Assembly: GCF_013248975.1 (NCBI RefSeq)
Contig: NZ_JABRWH010000001.1
Coordinates: 2,996,001 to 3,060,000 of the forward strand
Direction of reading: 5' to 3'
Source: Neobacillus endophyticus
GTDB lineage: Bacteria > Bacillota > Bacilli > Bacillales > Cytobacillaceae
DNA: 64,000 bases
This document shows positions 34,979 to 43,551 of the stretch, one piece after another. Under the pieces are notes generated by a model. That model searched no databases. It had not been told where the DNA came from and saw nothing but the letters and a program-made list of their open reading frames with translations. How positions within the stretch are numbered: the first letter of the stretch is position 1; each line of letters begins with the position of its first letter. The translations under genes were made by a program, and so were the position numbers.

Positions 34979-35992
34979 ATGTCTATTTTACCGAATAAAA
35001 ATGAACTAGGATTTTTTGAAATCCGCTTGGAATCTATCGGCGGCCTTGGAGCGAATCTAGCGGGGAAAATGCTGGCAGAGGCTGGAGTTTTGGGGCTTGG
35101 TTTAAACGGATCGAACTTCTCATCCTATGGTTCTGAGAAGAAGGGGACACCAGTTAAAAGTTTTATCCGATTTTGTGAACCGGGAACAGCTATTCGTGAT
35201 CACAGCCCTATTGAACAGCCTCATGTTGTAGGTGTATTTCATGAGGCACTTTATAAAACGATAAGCGTCGTCAGCGGCTTAAATGCCGGTGGGATTGTTC
35301 TGGTCAATACAGCGCGTGATTTTGATGATGTAAAATCTGATCTAAAACTGGAATATGGCACGCTTGCCATCGTGGATGCGCTAACGATTGCTGTTGAAGA
35401 AAAAACAAAAGTAAATACAGCTATGCTTGGAGCCCTCTTCCGTATTTGTGATTTTCTTGATCCAGATGCAATGAGAAAGGTCATCCGCAAAACATTTGAG
35501 AAAAAATATCCGCACTTGGTGGAACCAAATTTGCGTACATTTGACCGCGGTTATAATGAAGTACGCTTCAAAACATATGAAGTTCCTGCGGAAGCAGAAG
35601 GAAAAGCTTTTACACGCCCGTTTCCAATGTTAGGCTATCATACACAGGAGCTCGGAGGAGTGATCACAGCTCAGGCAAATAGTATTTTAAAAGATTTAAG
35701 CGGATCACGCCAAGGGTTCCTTCCGGAATTTCAACAGGAAAAATGTATCAATTGCGCTGCCTGTGATAATGTCTGCCCTGATTACTGTTTTGTATGGGAA
35801 GAAGGAGAAGACAAAAAGGGCAGAAAGCAAATGTTCCTTAAAGGGATCGATTATCAATATTGCAAAGGCTGTTTAAAATGCGTTGAAGCCTGTCCGACAG
35901 ATGCATTAAGTGATCTCCGTGAAATGATGGGTTACGCAGACGAAAATCGAGTGAAGCAAAACTTTCCGTATGTTGCAGGAGGTAATTTTTAA
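34979..35992 (+). CDS. 2-oxoacid:ferredoxin oxidoreductase, fused gamma-delta subunit
   Basis: A 337-aa fusion. The N-terminal gamma domain (about 10-190; IGGLGANLAGKMLAEAGVLGLGLNGSNFSSYGSEKKGTPV) is the electron-transfer subunit of the pyruvate:ferredoxin oxidoreductase type. The C-terminal delta domain (about 245-320) is a 2[4Fe-4S] ferredoxin with CINCAACDNVCPDYC and CKGCLKCVEACP. With the next gene it makes a complete enzyme that oxidises a 2-oxoacid plus CoA to acyl-CoA, CO2 and reduced ferredoxin. The stop and next start overlap (TAATG). RBS GGGGAGGG. Confidence 0.88.
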   Translation: MSILPNKNELGFFEIRLESIGGLGANLAGKMLAEAGVLGLGLNGSNFSSYGSEKKGTPVKSFIRFCEPGTAIRDHSPIEQPHVVGVFHEALYKTISVVSGLNAGGIVLVNTARDFDDVKSDLKLEYGTLAIVDALTIAVEEKTKVNTAMLGALFRICDFLDPDAMRKVIRKTFEKKYPHLVEPNLRTFDRGYNEVRFKTYEVPAEAEGKAFTRPFPMLGYHTQELGGVITAQANSILKDLSGSRQGFLPEFQQEKCINCAACDNVCPDYCFVWEEGEDKKGRKQMFLKGIDYQYCKGCLKCVEACPTDALSDLREMMGYADENRVKQNFPYVAGGNF

Positions 35993-38286
35993 TGGCAATT
36001 TTAGAGGATAAATTAACTGAACAAACGGCAGCAGAACAAATTTCTACTTTTGAATCCGGCAATGAGATGGCGGCGATGGCGGCTGCCCAAATCAATTATC
36101 ATATTATGGGCTATTTCCCAATTACCCCTTCCACTGAAGTGGCCCAATTTTTAGATCAAATGAAAACACGCGGAGAGCATGATATTATGCTGATTCCTGC
36201 TGATGGCGAACATGGTTCAGCGGGGATCTGCTATGGTGCTGCAGCAACTGGGGCGAGGGTGTTTAATGCTACTAGCGCAAATGGATTTTTATATATGATT
36301 GAACAGCTGCCAGTTCAAGCTGGTACCCGCTTTCCAATGGTATTAAATCTTGTCACACGTGCGGTTAGCGGCCCGCTCGATATTCGTGGAGATCATTCTG
36401 ATTTATATTATGGGTTAAATACAGGGTGGGTTATTTTAACGGCAAGAACACCGCAGGCTGTTTATGATATGAATATCATGGCGCTTAAGATTGCTGAACA
36501 TTCTAAAGTCCGCCTGCCTGTAATTGTTGCATACGATGGTTTCTGGACCTCCCATCAAAAACGGAGAGTTGAATATTTCAAAGATCGGACGGTTGTTCAG
36601 CAATTTGTAGGGGAATGCCCGACTGATTACAATTTTATCAGAGATCCAAAACTGCCGGTAACCATCGGTGCCCATATGAATGGTGAAGATCTTATGAATA
36701 ACCATTTCCAACAATCAGAAGCGATTTACCATGCAGGAGAAGTATTGAAAGAAGTCGCGGCTGAATATGCAAAATTATCAGGTAGAGAGTATCCTGTTTT
36801 AGATTTATATAAAATGGATGATGCGGAAGTTGCTGTATTCCTGCTAAATTCTGCAGCCGAGTCAGCAAAGGATGTCGTCGACAAGCTTCGTGAACAAGGA
36901 ATTAAAGCTGGAGTTATCAGTCCGAATATTCTTCGTCCTTTCCCGGCAAAGGAGATCCGCGAAGCACTGAAAAATGTGAAATCATTACTGGTCGGAGAAC
37001 GGGCAGATTCCTATGGTGCACATGGACCGAACTTGACACATGAAATCAAGTCCGCTCTTCAGGATGACAGGAATAACCAAACAATTGTTCTAAGCCGTGT
37101 GTTTGGTATGGGCGGTAAAGACTTTTATCCTAGTGATGCTGAGGCCTTCTTCCAAATGGCAATTTCAGCTATGGAAAAAGGAGTGGCGGAAAAGCCATTT
37201 GATTACTATGGCCATGTTCCAGGTGACCCAGAAAAAATCCTAAAGCCTGTGATTGAACCTCAGCATGGTGATGTTTACAAATCAGGTTTAATTGAAGTTA
37301 AAATGGATGAAGCAACAAATAAGCTAAAGGTGAAAATTCCTCCACTGCGCATGTTGACATCCAAACCGAAACGAATTGCTTCCGGTCACGGTGCTTGTCC
37401 TGGGTGCGGAATTTTTGGCGGTCTTGAATTATTCTTCAAAGGTATTGAAGGTGATATCGTCACATTGTTCCAAACAGGCTGTGCATATGTTACGACCACT
37501 TCATACCCATATAGTTCTCATAAGCAGACGATGATGCATAACCTGTTCCAAAATGGGGCGGCAACATTGTCAGGCACGGTGGAAGCCTTTATGGAATTAA
37601 AACGCAGGGGTGAAATTCAAGTCGCTGATGACGCTACATTTGTCATGATTACAGGTGATGGCGGTATGGACATCGGAATGGGTTCCGCTATTGGAACAGC
37701 ACTTCGCGGACATAAATTAATCATGCTGGAATATGATAATGAAGGTTATATGAATACTGGCTCACAATTGTCTTATTCAACACCGCTTGGCCATATGACA
37801 AGTACATCTGGTGTAGGAAAAGCTCAACAAGGAAAAACGTTCCATCATAAGGATACAGTTCAAATTATGGCTTCTACTAATATTCCATATGTATTCACCG
37901 GATCAGAAGCATTCCCTCAAGATCTTGTTAAAAAAGGTGCAAAAGCCCAATGGTATGCACAAAATGTGGGCCCGGTTTTTGGAAAACTATTAATTACTTG
38001 TCCGTTAAACTGGAAATCAGAAGATCGTTACGGTACAAAAATTCTTGAAGAAGCCGTTAACTCCTGTTTCTTCCCGTTATACGAAGTTGAACAAGGTGTA
38101 ACAACTATTACCTATAATCCGGAAGAAAAGAATAAACGGGTTTCAGTAACTGAATGGTTTAAATATATGGGTAAGACTAAGCATCTATTAAAAGAAGAGA
38201 ACAAACCCCTCTTAGAAGCTTTTGAGGACGAAGTTGAAAAAAGATGGCAACGCCTGAAAGCTAAGCATGAAAATCCATTACTATAA
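35992..38286 (+). CDS. 2-oxoacid:ferredoxin oxidoreductase, fused alpha-beta subunit
   Basis: A 764-aa fusion. The alpha part (about 20-430) has YFPITPSTEVAQ, GDHSDLYY and a transketolase-C-like domain. The beta part (about 450-720) has the iron-sulfur CPGCG motif (HGACPGCGIFGG), the thiamine diphosphate motif GDGGMDIGMGSAIG and DNEGYMNTGSQ, the last being characteristic of pyruvate-type beta subunits. Pyruvate is the most likely substrate, but 2-oxoisovalerate or oxalate-type relatives cannot be excluded. Cluster and TPP residues look intact. A terminator-like hairpin follows. Confidence 0.88.
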   Translation: MAILEDKLTEQTAAEQISTFESGNEMAAMAAAQINYHIMGYFPITPSTEVAQFLDQMKTRGEHDIMLIPADGEHGSAGICYGAAATGARVFNATSANGFLYMIEQLPVQAGTRFPMVLNLVTRAVSGPLDIRGDHSDLYYGLNTGWVILTARTPQAVYDMNIMALKIAEHSKVRLPVIVAYDGFWTSHQKRRVEYFKDRTVVQQFVGECPTDYNFIRDPKLPVTIGAHMNGEDLMNNHFQQSEAIYHAGEVLKEVAAEYAKLSGREYPVLDLYKMDDAEVAVFLLNSAAESAKDVVDKLREQGIKAGVISPNILRPFPAKEIREALKNVKSLLVGERADSYGAHGPNLTHEIKSALQDDRNNQTIVLSRVFGMGGKDFYPSDAEAFFQMAISAMEKGVAEKPFDYYGHVPGDPEKILKPVIEPQHGDVYKSGLIEVKMDEATNKLKVKIPPLRMLTSKPKRIASGHGACPGCGIFGGLELFFKGIEGDIVTLFQTGCAYVTTTSYPYSSHKQTMMHNLFQNGAATLSGTVEAFMELKRRGEIQVADDATFVMITGDGGMDIGMGSAIGTALRGHKLIMLEYDNEGYMNTGSQLSYSTPLGHMTSTSGVGKAQQGKTFHHKDTVQIMASTNIPYVFTGSEAFPQDLVKKGAKAQWYAQNVGPVFGKLLITCPLNWKSEDRYGTKILEEAVNSCFFPLYEVEQGVTTITYNPEEKNKRVSVTEWFKYMGKTKHLLKEENKPLLEAFEDEVEKRWQRLKAKHENPLL

Positions 38287-38289
38287 TTT

Positions 38290-38340
38290 TTTGAAAAATC
38301 GTAAGGTGTTGAAAAAGCACTTTGCGATTTTTCTTTTCTT
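38290..38340 (+). terminator. Terminator after the oxidoreductase genes
   Basis: GAAAAATCGTAAGGTG pairs imperfectly with GCACTTTGCGATTTTTC, followed by TTTTC. Confidence 0.75.
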
Positions 38341-38444
38341 TTAAGAAATAAATGTAAATTTAAAAGGGTTTTTCCATTTTATGTTGAATATTATGGTGTA
38401 AAAATGTTTAAACGACTCTGGTTAAGAACGGGGTGTAAAATGAC

Positions 38445-39539
38445 GTGGAAAAAAATACTCACCTTGGATTTAAAAGAGAATTACCCGATAACAATTTAAG
38501 GGTAAGCGAGCAGATGTATCGCCGGATATTTGAGGACTCCATGGATGGGATGTTTTTATGGAATAATCAATATCAAATTGTTAATATCAACTTTGCGGCT
38601 GAACAAATGCTAGGACTCTCGAAAGAGCGTATAATTGGCCGCTCATTATTCGAAATATATCCAGAGGACAAGAAACAGGAAATTCGCGAACATTTTGAGC
38701 GTGTATATCAATATGGAGAAAATTCTTCTTCGATTGTTTTTGATATAAGAGGCGATAAACAAAGACATTTTGACTATTCAACAAAGCGCGAAATTGTGGA
38801 GGGTCTGAATGTCACCGTTTTCAAGGATATAACTGAAAAAGTGGAGATTGAACAGCAGCTGCGAAAATCGGAGACACTTAACGTAATTGGAGAACTGGCT
38901 GCAGGAATCGCCCATGAAATAAGAAATCCAATGACAGCATTAAAGGGGTTTATTCAATTACTGGAGAGCAGTATTAAAAAAGAGCATACGATGTACTATC
39001 AAGTTATTACATCTGAGCTGGAACGGATTGACTCCATCATTAATGAATTTTTACTACTTGCTAAACCAAAGGAAATTCGTTTTCAGGAAAAAGATATTCA
39101 GCAAATTATGAAAGAAACAATTGATTTGTTAAATGCACAAGCACTTCTGCATAACGTCCAATTTATTACAGCTTACGATGAGCCTCTCCCGTTGATTTTC
39201 TGTGAACCCAATCAATTAAAAAAAGTTTTTGTAAATCTTATAAAAAATGCGATAGAAGTCATGCCTAATGGTGGGGCCATAACAGTAACGATTTCAAAAG
39301 AGGAAAATCATCAAATTCACATTTCGATAAAGGATGAAGGTTTCGGTATCTCAAAAGAAAAAATTAATAAATTAGGAGAACCGTTTTTTACCACGAAAGA
39401 AAGAGGGACTGGTTTAGGATTAATGGTCAGTTATCGAATCATTGAAGAGCATAAAGGAGTTATTAGTGCAGAAAGTGAAGAAGGAAAGGGAACGGTATTC
39501 CATATTTTTCTTCCTGTTAATCATATGAATTATAGTTAA
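38445..39539 (+). CDS. kinE: PAS-domain sensor histidine kinase, KinE-like
   Basis: A 364-aa soluble kinase with no membrane segment. The PAS domain is at about 21-132 (YRRIFEDSMDGMFLWNNQYQIVNIN), the HisKA box AGIAHEIRNPMTALKG carries His157, and the HATPase has N, DEGFGI, TTKERGTGLGL boxes. Kinases of this build feed the sporulation phosphorelay (Spo0F/Spo0A). In B. subtilis kinE lies next to the methionine-salvage genes, exactly as here, which is why the name is suggested. The start is uncertain: a GTG at 38445 behind GGGGTG; the next in-frame ATG is at 38514. Confidence 0.75.
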   Translation: MEKNTHLGFKRELPDNNLRVSEQMYRRIFEDSMDGMFLWNNQYQIVNINFAAEQMLGLSKERIIGRSLFEIYPEDKKQEIREHFERVYQYGENSSSIVFDIRGDKQRHFDYSTKREIVEGLNVTVFKDITEKVEIEQQLRKSETLNVIGELAAGIAHEIRNPMTALKGFIQLLESSIKKEHTMYYQVITSELERIDSIINEFLLLAKPKEIRFQEKDIQQIMKETIDLLNAQALLHNVQFITAYDEPLPLIFCEPNQLKKVFVNLIKNAIEVMPNGGAITVTISKEENHQIHISIKDEGFGISKEKINKLGEPFFTTKERGTGLGLMVSYRIIEEHKGVISAESEEGKGTVFHIFLPVNHMNYS

Positions 39540-39576
39540 AAAACCACTTCTTTACATAAAGGAAGTGGTTTTTTGA
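39540..39576. terminator. Bidirectional terminator between kinE and mtnK
   Basis: AACCACTTC / GAAGTGGTT (39542-39550 with 39562-39570), followed by TTTT and preceded by A-rich sequence; the genes are convergent. Confidence 0.9.
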
Positions 39577-39588
39577 TCAAGGACTCGT

Positions 39589-40773
39589 CTACAGCAGTTG
39601 AACCGCCTTTTGAATAACTGTTGTAACATCGGTGAATTCTTTACGCTTTTTGATAAGAAAAGTACCCAATTCAAGCGCTTTTTGTTTGGCTGAAATTCTT
39701 GCATCGTTATCCTCAATTCGATCTAAATCAGCTACATGGGCTAATCCAATGGTTCTTCGCACCAGTTCACAGCCTGCGAATCCCAGCGCATCTTCAAAAT
39801 ATTTCGTCAAATTGAATTGCAAAAATTCTGTTGTATTTGCCAAGACCTCTTTGTTTTCTGTTGTCCAAAGCTGGGAATAATGCTCCTTAAAGGTATGCCA
39901 AACCGATTCAATATGGCGAGTAAAAAACTCTCGTTTATCGATATTAACAATTACCTGAAAGAAAAGATTGGCAAAAACCTGCCCGATGTCAAAACCAGCT
40001 GGACCGTAGAAAGCAAATTCTGGATCAATAACTTTTGTTTCCGCATTATTGGCAAAGACACTTCCAGTATGCAGGTCCCCATGAAGCAGTACTTCTGCTT
40101 CTGTTAAGAAACTTCTTTTTAAAATGTTTACATGGAATATGAGTTCTTCATCTTTCCAGATTGCTTCAACTGCGGGAATCAGTCTTTTTTCAAAATCATT
40201 AGTTTCAGCATTAAAGTACGGATCCGTGAAGATTAAATCTTCAGTAATTTTACATAGTTCTGGATTAATAAATTGTTGAACTGACTCTTTTTTGCCGGAA
40301 GGACCTAATCCATAGTCAGAAGTGTAAAATAAGGTTCTTCCAAGGAATTCACCAAGATGCTGGGAAATTTGTGGATACGTTTCTCCGTTAATAAAGCCTG
40401 CCCTGGCTATTGTCAGATGAGACAAATCCTCCATCACTGTCACAGCCAGAATTTCGTCAGTGAAATAAACCTTAGGGACGTAGTTCGGTGCTATTTTCCC
40501 AAATAACATTAGCGCATCTGCTTCGATTTTTGCTCTTTTTAGAGTTAAAGGCCAGCTTTCTCCGACCACTTTGGCATATGGCAAAGCTTGTTTTATGATA
40601 ATGCTTTTTTCATTTTTTTGATCCACAATGTGAAAAACAAGATTGAGATTTCCATCTCCTATTTCCCGGCATGACAGTTCAGCCTCTTCGTGAAATATAT
40701 TCAGCCTTAATGCAAGCTCAACGGCAGTTTCTTCAGTTAATGGCTTGTATTCCTCTAATTTTACTTGACTCAT
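39589..40773 (-). CDS. mtnK: Methylthioribose kinase
   Basis: Phosphorylates 5-methylthioribose to its 1-phosphate with ATP, first committed step of methionine salvage in bacilli. 394 aa. The start is the ATG at 40773: AAGGAGGG lies 8 bp before it, and a further in-frame ATG at 40794 would start upstream of that RBS. Seen: an aminoglycoside phosphotransferase-like fold, the Brenner motif HGDLHTGSVFA, and VIDPEFAFYGPAGFDIGQ for metal binding. Transcribed from a sigma-A promoter through a SAM riboswitch. Confidence 0.93.
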   Translation of the reverse strand: MSQVKLEEYKPLTEETAVELALRLNIFHEEAELSCREIGDGNLNLVFHIVDQKNEKSIIIKQALPYAKVVGESWPLTLKRAKIEADALMLFGKIAPNYVPKVYFTDEILAVTVMEDLSHLTIARAGFINGETYPQISQHLGEFLGRTLFYTSDYGLGPSGKKESVQQFINPELCKITEDLIFTDPYFNAETNDFEKRLIPAVEAIWKDEELIFHVNILKRSFLTEAEVLLHGDLHTGSVFANNAETKVIDPEFAFYGPAGFDIGQVFANLFFQVIVNIDKREFFTRHIESVWHTFKEHYSQLWTTENKEVLANTTEFLQFNLTKYFEDALGFAGCELVRRTIGLAHVADLDRIEDNDARISAKQKALELGTFLIKKRKEFTDVTTVIQKAVQLL

Positions 40774-40821
40774 TGTTTTTTCCCTCCTTGTCATTACGAG
40801 GCTTAAATAACGTCAAAGTCA

Positions 40822-41052
40822 TAAAAAAAGCCTCATTCCTTTCTGGAAGAGGCTTGAGAGACAGTGGTTTACGGTCTTCGCCTCTTATCTCTCAGAAAGT
40901 TCATCCTTCTGTTGGAATTAGCACCGTGCCCTAATAAGACTCTTTTGGCCTTATGGCGCTTTACTTAAAGCTGCGCCCCATTTCACAATGGCATTACGGT
41001 CGGTTGCTGGGCTTCAAAGGGCCAAATCCCTCAGCCAGCTCGTGATAAGAGT
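40822..41052 (-). promoter_or_regulatory. SAM-I (S-box) riboswitch upstream of mtnK
   Basis: On the minus strand: CTTATCACGAG, CTGAGGGA, GGCCC, GAAGCCCAGCAACC, GGTGCTAATTCC, then AGAGATAAGAG closing P1 and a terminator AAGCCTC..GAGGCTTTTTTT (40822-40855). These are the conserved S-box core elements. SAM binding is expected to favour termination. The arm between GCAACC and GGTGCTAA is about 75 nt, roughly three times the usual length. Confidence 0.92.
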
Positions 41053-41087
41053 GTTGAAAAATTTTAAATTTTCCATGTTCGAGAAAA

Positions 41088-41117
41088 AATATATCAGGTT
41101 GAAAAGAAAATTGTCAA
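41088..41117 (-). promoter_or_regulatory. Sigma-A promoter of mtnK
   Basis: Minus-strand TTGACA (41112-41117), an 18-bp spacer and TATATT (41088-41093), placing the transcript start about 30 nt before the S-box. Confidence 0.7.
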
Positions 41118-41134
41118 CAATTTTTCTAAGAAAA

Positions 41135-41920
41135 TTATTTATAGTATTCCGGTTTTCTATCTGCAAAAATCGGAATTTGCTTTCGTACAGCTTTTACTAG
41201 GTCAAGATTAATTGTTGCAGATAAAATTTGCTCTTCAGCCCCTGCCTCCGCAATTATTTCACCCCATGGATCAATGATGAGGGAATGACCTGCAAATTGG
41301 TTATTAGGGTCACAGCCTGAACGGTTGCAAGCTATAACATAGCATTGATTTTCGATTGCTCTGGCAATTAATAGAGAGCGCCAATGAGATAGGCGGGGCT
41401 CTGGCCACTCAGCCACGACAAATAATGTTTCAGCCCCTGCAGAAGTGTGGGCCCGAATCCATTCAGGAAAGCGGATGTCATAACAAATAACACCTGCAAA
41501 TGGTTGACCGTCAAGTTGGAAGACTCCTTTTTCTTCTCCAGCCTCTAAATAAATATGCTCATCCATTAGCTTAAAAAGGTGCAGTTTACTATACTGATGA
41601 ACTATTTCACCGGATTTATTAATAATCAGGAGTGTGTTTTTAACCCCGTTTTCGCCTTGATTAGCAACGGAACCCCCAACAAAATGAACGCGGTATTTTT
41701 TAGCGGCATTTTGCAGGAATTGAATGGTTTTATTTGCGTTCGGATCGGCAATCAATTCGAGTCTTGTTAAGTCGTAGCCTGTTGTCCATAGTTCCGGAAG
41801 GACAATTATGTCTGGTTTGTCCATAACAGCTTTTTCAATCAGCTTTTCAGCGGTTTCAAAATTCTGCTCCGGTTTCCCGAAAGCAATATTCATTTGCAGA
41901 CATGAAACAGTATATTGCAT
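41135..41920 (-). CDS. mtnU: Carbon-nitrogen hydrolase MtnU (omega-amidase type)
   Basis: A 261-aa nitrilase-superfamily enzyme. The catalytic triad Glu (LPELWTTGYD), Lys (YSKLHLF) and Cys (VICYDIRFPEW) is intact. In methionine salvage it is thought to hydrolyse 2-oxo-4-methylthiobutyramide (KTGM/KGM type amides) formed when glutamine donates the amino group in the last transamination, which fits its place back-to-back with mtnE. It is upstream of the mtnK S-box on the same strand, so the riboswitch does not control it directly. RBS GGGGGA. Confidence 0.85.
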   Translation of the reverse strand: MQYTVSCLQMNIAFGKPEQNFETAEKLIEKAVMDKPDIIVLPELWTTGYDLTRLELIADPNANKTIQFLQNAAKKYRVHFVGGSVANQGENGVKNTLLIINKSGEIVHQYSKLHLFKLMDEHIYLEAGEEKGVFQLDGQPFAGVICYDIRFPEWIRAHTSAGAETLFVVAEWPEPRLSHWRSLLIARAIENQCYVIACNRSGCDPNNQFAGHSLIIDPWGEIIAEAGAEEQILSATINLDLVKAVRKQIPIFADRKPEYYK

Positions 41921-42039
41921 GATTTGTCCCCCAATTTATTAGTTTCTGAATTTTCCCTTTACAAGCTGTTATAAAAGTTATATCATTTGTGACTAGAATT
42001 TCAACAAAAATTTGAAAAATGAATTGAGAAGGTGAGAAT

Positions 42040-43218
42040 GTGAAGCAATTTCCACCATCGGAATTATTAAATAGCCTGCCAAAGCAGTTTTTTGCCTCGC
42101 TTGTCAAAAGAGTTGGACAATTTATTGAGCAGGGATGTGATGTGATCAATTTAGGGCAGGGGAATCCGGATCAGCCGACACCAAATCACATCGTAGCAAA
42201 ATTGCAGGAAGCAGCTGCAAATCCGGAGAATCATAAATATTCACCATTTCAAGGCCACCGTTATTTAAAAAAGGCAGCAGCTGATTTTTACGAGCGTGAG
42301 TACGGGGTGATGATTGACCCTGAAACAGAGGTTGCTATTTTATTCGGCGGCAAGGCAGGATTGGTCGAAATTCCTACAGCGTTATTAAATCCAGGCGATA
42401 CTGTGCTTGTTCCTGATCCTGGTTACCCTGATTACTGGTCCGGTGTTGCTCTTGCAAAAGCGGAAATGGTTACGATGCCATTGAAAGAGGAGAATCATTT
42501 TTTGCCAGATTACGCAGGGATTGCTCCCGAAATAAAAGATCAAGCAAAATTAATGTTTCTCAACTATCCGAATAATCCCACCGGTGCCATAGCATCAAAA
42601 GAATTTTTTGAGGAAACAATTAGGCTTGCAAATGAACACCATATTTGTGTGGTGCATGATTTTGCTTATGGGGCGATCGGGTTTGAGGGGAAAAAGCCAG
42701 TCAGCTTCCTTCAAGTGAATGGAGCGAAAGAGGCAGGGATAGAAATCTATACCCTTTCTAAAACATATAACATGGCGGGCTGGCGAGTAGGCTTCGCTGT
42801 CGGTAATGCCAGTATTATCAAGTCCATTGAACTACTTCAGGACCATCTTTATGTCAGTTTGTTTGGGGCTGTACAGGAAGCAGCAGCCGAAGCACTAAAT
42901 GGCCCTCAAGATTGTGTGAAGGAGCTTATCGCTTTGTATGAACGAAGAAGGAATGTGCTGATTGACGGCCTTCGCTCACTTGGTTGGAATGTTGCCTCTC
43001 CCGAAGGCTCATTTTTTGCATGGCTGAAGGTACCTGAAGGTTTTTCATCTGAAGAGTTTGCCAATCTATTGCTTGAAAAAGCACATATTATGGTGGCACC
43101 AGGAGTTGGTTTCGGTACATTTGGTGAAGGATATGTTCGTGTTGGCCTCCTAACATCAGAGGATCGATTAATGGAGGCAGTCAGAAGAATCAGCCAGTTA
43201 GAAATATTTAAAAAATAA
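42040..43218 (+). CDS. mtnE: Aminotransferase MtnE
   Basis: A 392-aa PLP-dependent fold-type I aminotransferase. It converts 2-oxo-4-methylthiobutyrate to methionine, last step of salvage. Seen: NLGQGNPDQPTP, NYPNNPTG (residues binding substrate and PLP), the PLP Asp in VVHDFAYG, and the Schiff-base Lys in TLSKTYNMAGWRVGF. The start is a GTG at 42040 behind AGAAGGTGAG; the ATG two bases earlier runs straight into a stop. Divergent from mtnU. No S-box is seen before it. Confidence 0.88.
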   Translation: MKQFPPSELLNSLPKQFFASLVKRVGQFIEQGCDVINLGQGNPDQPTPNHIVAKLQEAAANPENHKYSPFQGHRYLKKAAADFYEREYGVMIDPETEVAILFGGKAGLVEIPTALLNPGDTVLVPDPGYPDYWSGVALAKAEMVTMPLKEENHFLPDYAGIAPEIKDQAKLMFLNYPNNPTGAIASKEFFEETIRLANEHHICVVHDFAYGAIGFEGKKPVSFLQVNGAKEAGIEIYTLSKTYNMAGWRVGFAVGNASIIKSIELLQDHLYVSLFGAVQEAAAEALNGPQDCVKELIALYERRRNVLIDGLRSLGWNVASPEGSFFAWLKVPEGFSSEEFANLLLEKAHIMVAPGVGFGTFGEGYVRVGLLTSEDRLMEAVRRISQLEIFKK

Positions 43219-43219
43219 G

Positions 43220-43248
43220 TTGACATTTCATGTTTTTCTGGTAAAAAT
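43220..43248 (+). promoter_or_regulatory. Promoter of the mtnWXBD operon
   Basis: TTGACA at 43220-43225, directly after the mtnE stop, with a weaker -10 (TAAAAAT, 43242-43248). It precedes the S-box leader. Confidence 0.55.
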
Positions 43249-43289
43249 AAGTTATGAACAATGATAAAGTGAATATTTACGAATCGTTT

Positions 43290-43446
43290 TCTTATCAAGA
43301 GCAGGCGGAGGGACTAGCCCAATGAAGCCCGGCAACCGACTTAAATAGTATTTAAGCACGGTGCTAAATCTTGCAGCAATGAGCTGAAAGATGAGAAGAT
43401 GTTAGTTTGTTGTACTAACCTCTTCCTGTCAGAAGAGGTTTTTTTA
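43290..43446 (+). promoter_or_regulatory. SAM-I (S-box) riboswitch upstream of mtnW
   Basis: TCTTATCAAGAG, GGCGGAGGGA, TAGCCC, GAAGCCCGGCAACC, GGTGCTAAATC, GATGAGAAGA, then an antiterminator arm (TTAGTTTGTTGTACTAACCTC) competing with the terminator CCTCTTC-CTGTC-AGAAGAGG (about 43419-43438) and seven T. Core order and spacing are canonical. Confidence 0.94.
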
Positions 43447-43551
43447 TATTGAGCTTTGTTACTGCATGTTGATGATTATAACTGTGCCAATTGGAGTGGA
43501 AATCAACAGCCAAGTTTAACATGGCCTTATGTTTAAGAAGGATGTGTCAAA

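Noticed and set aside
41921..42039. S-box riboswitch before mtnE
   Set aside because: The 119-bp divergent region lacks the core words (GAGGGA, GCAACC, GGTGCTAA).
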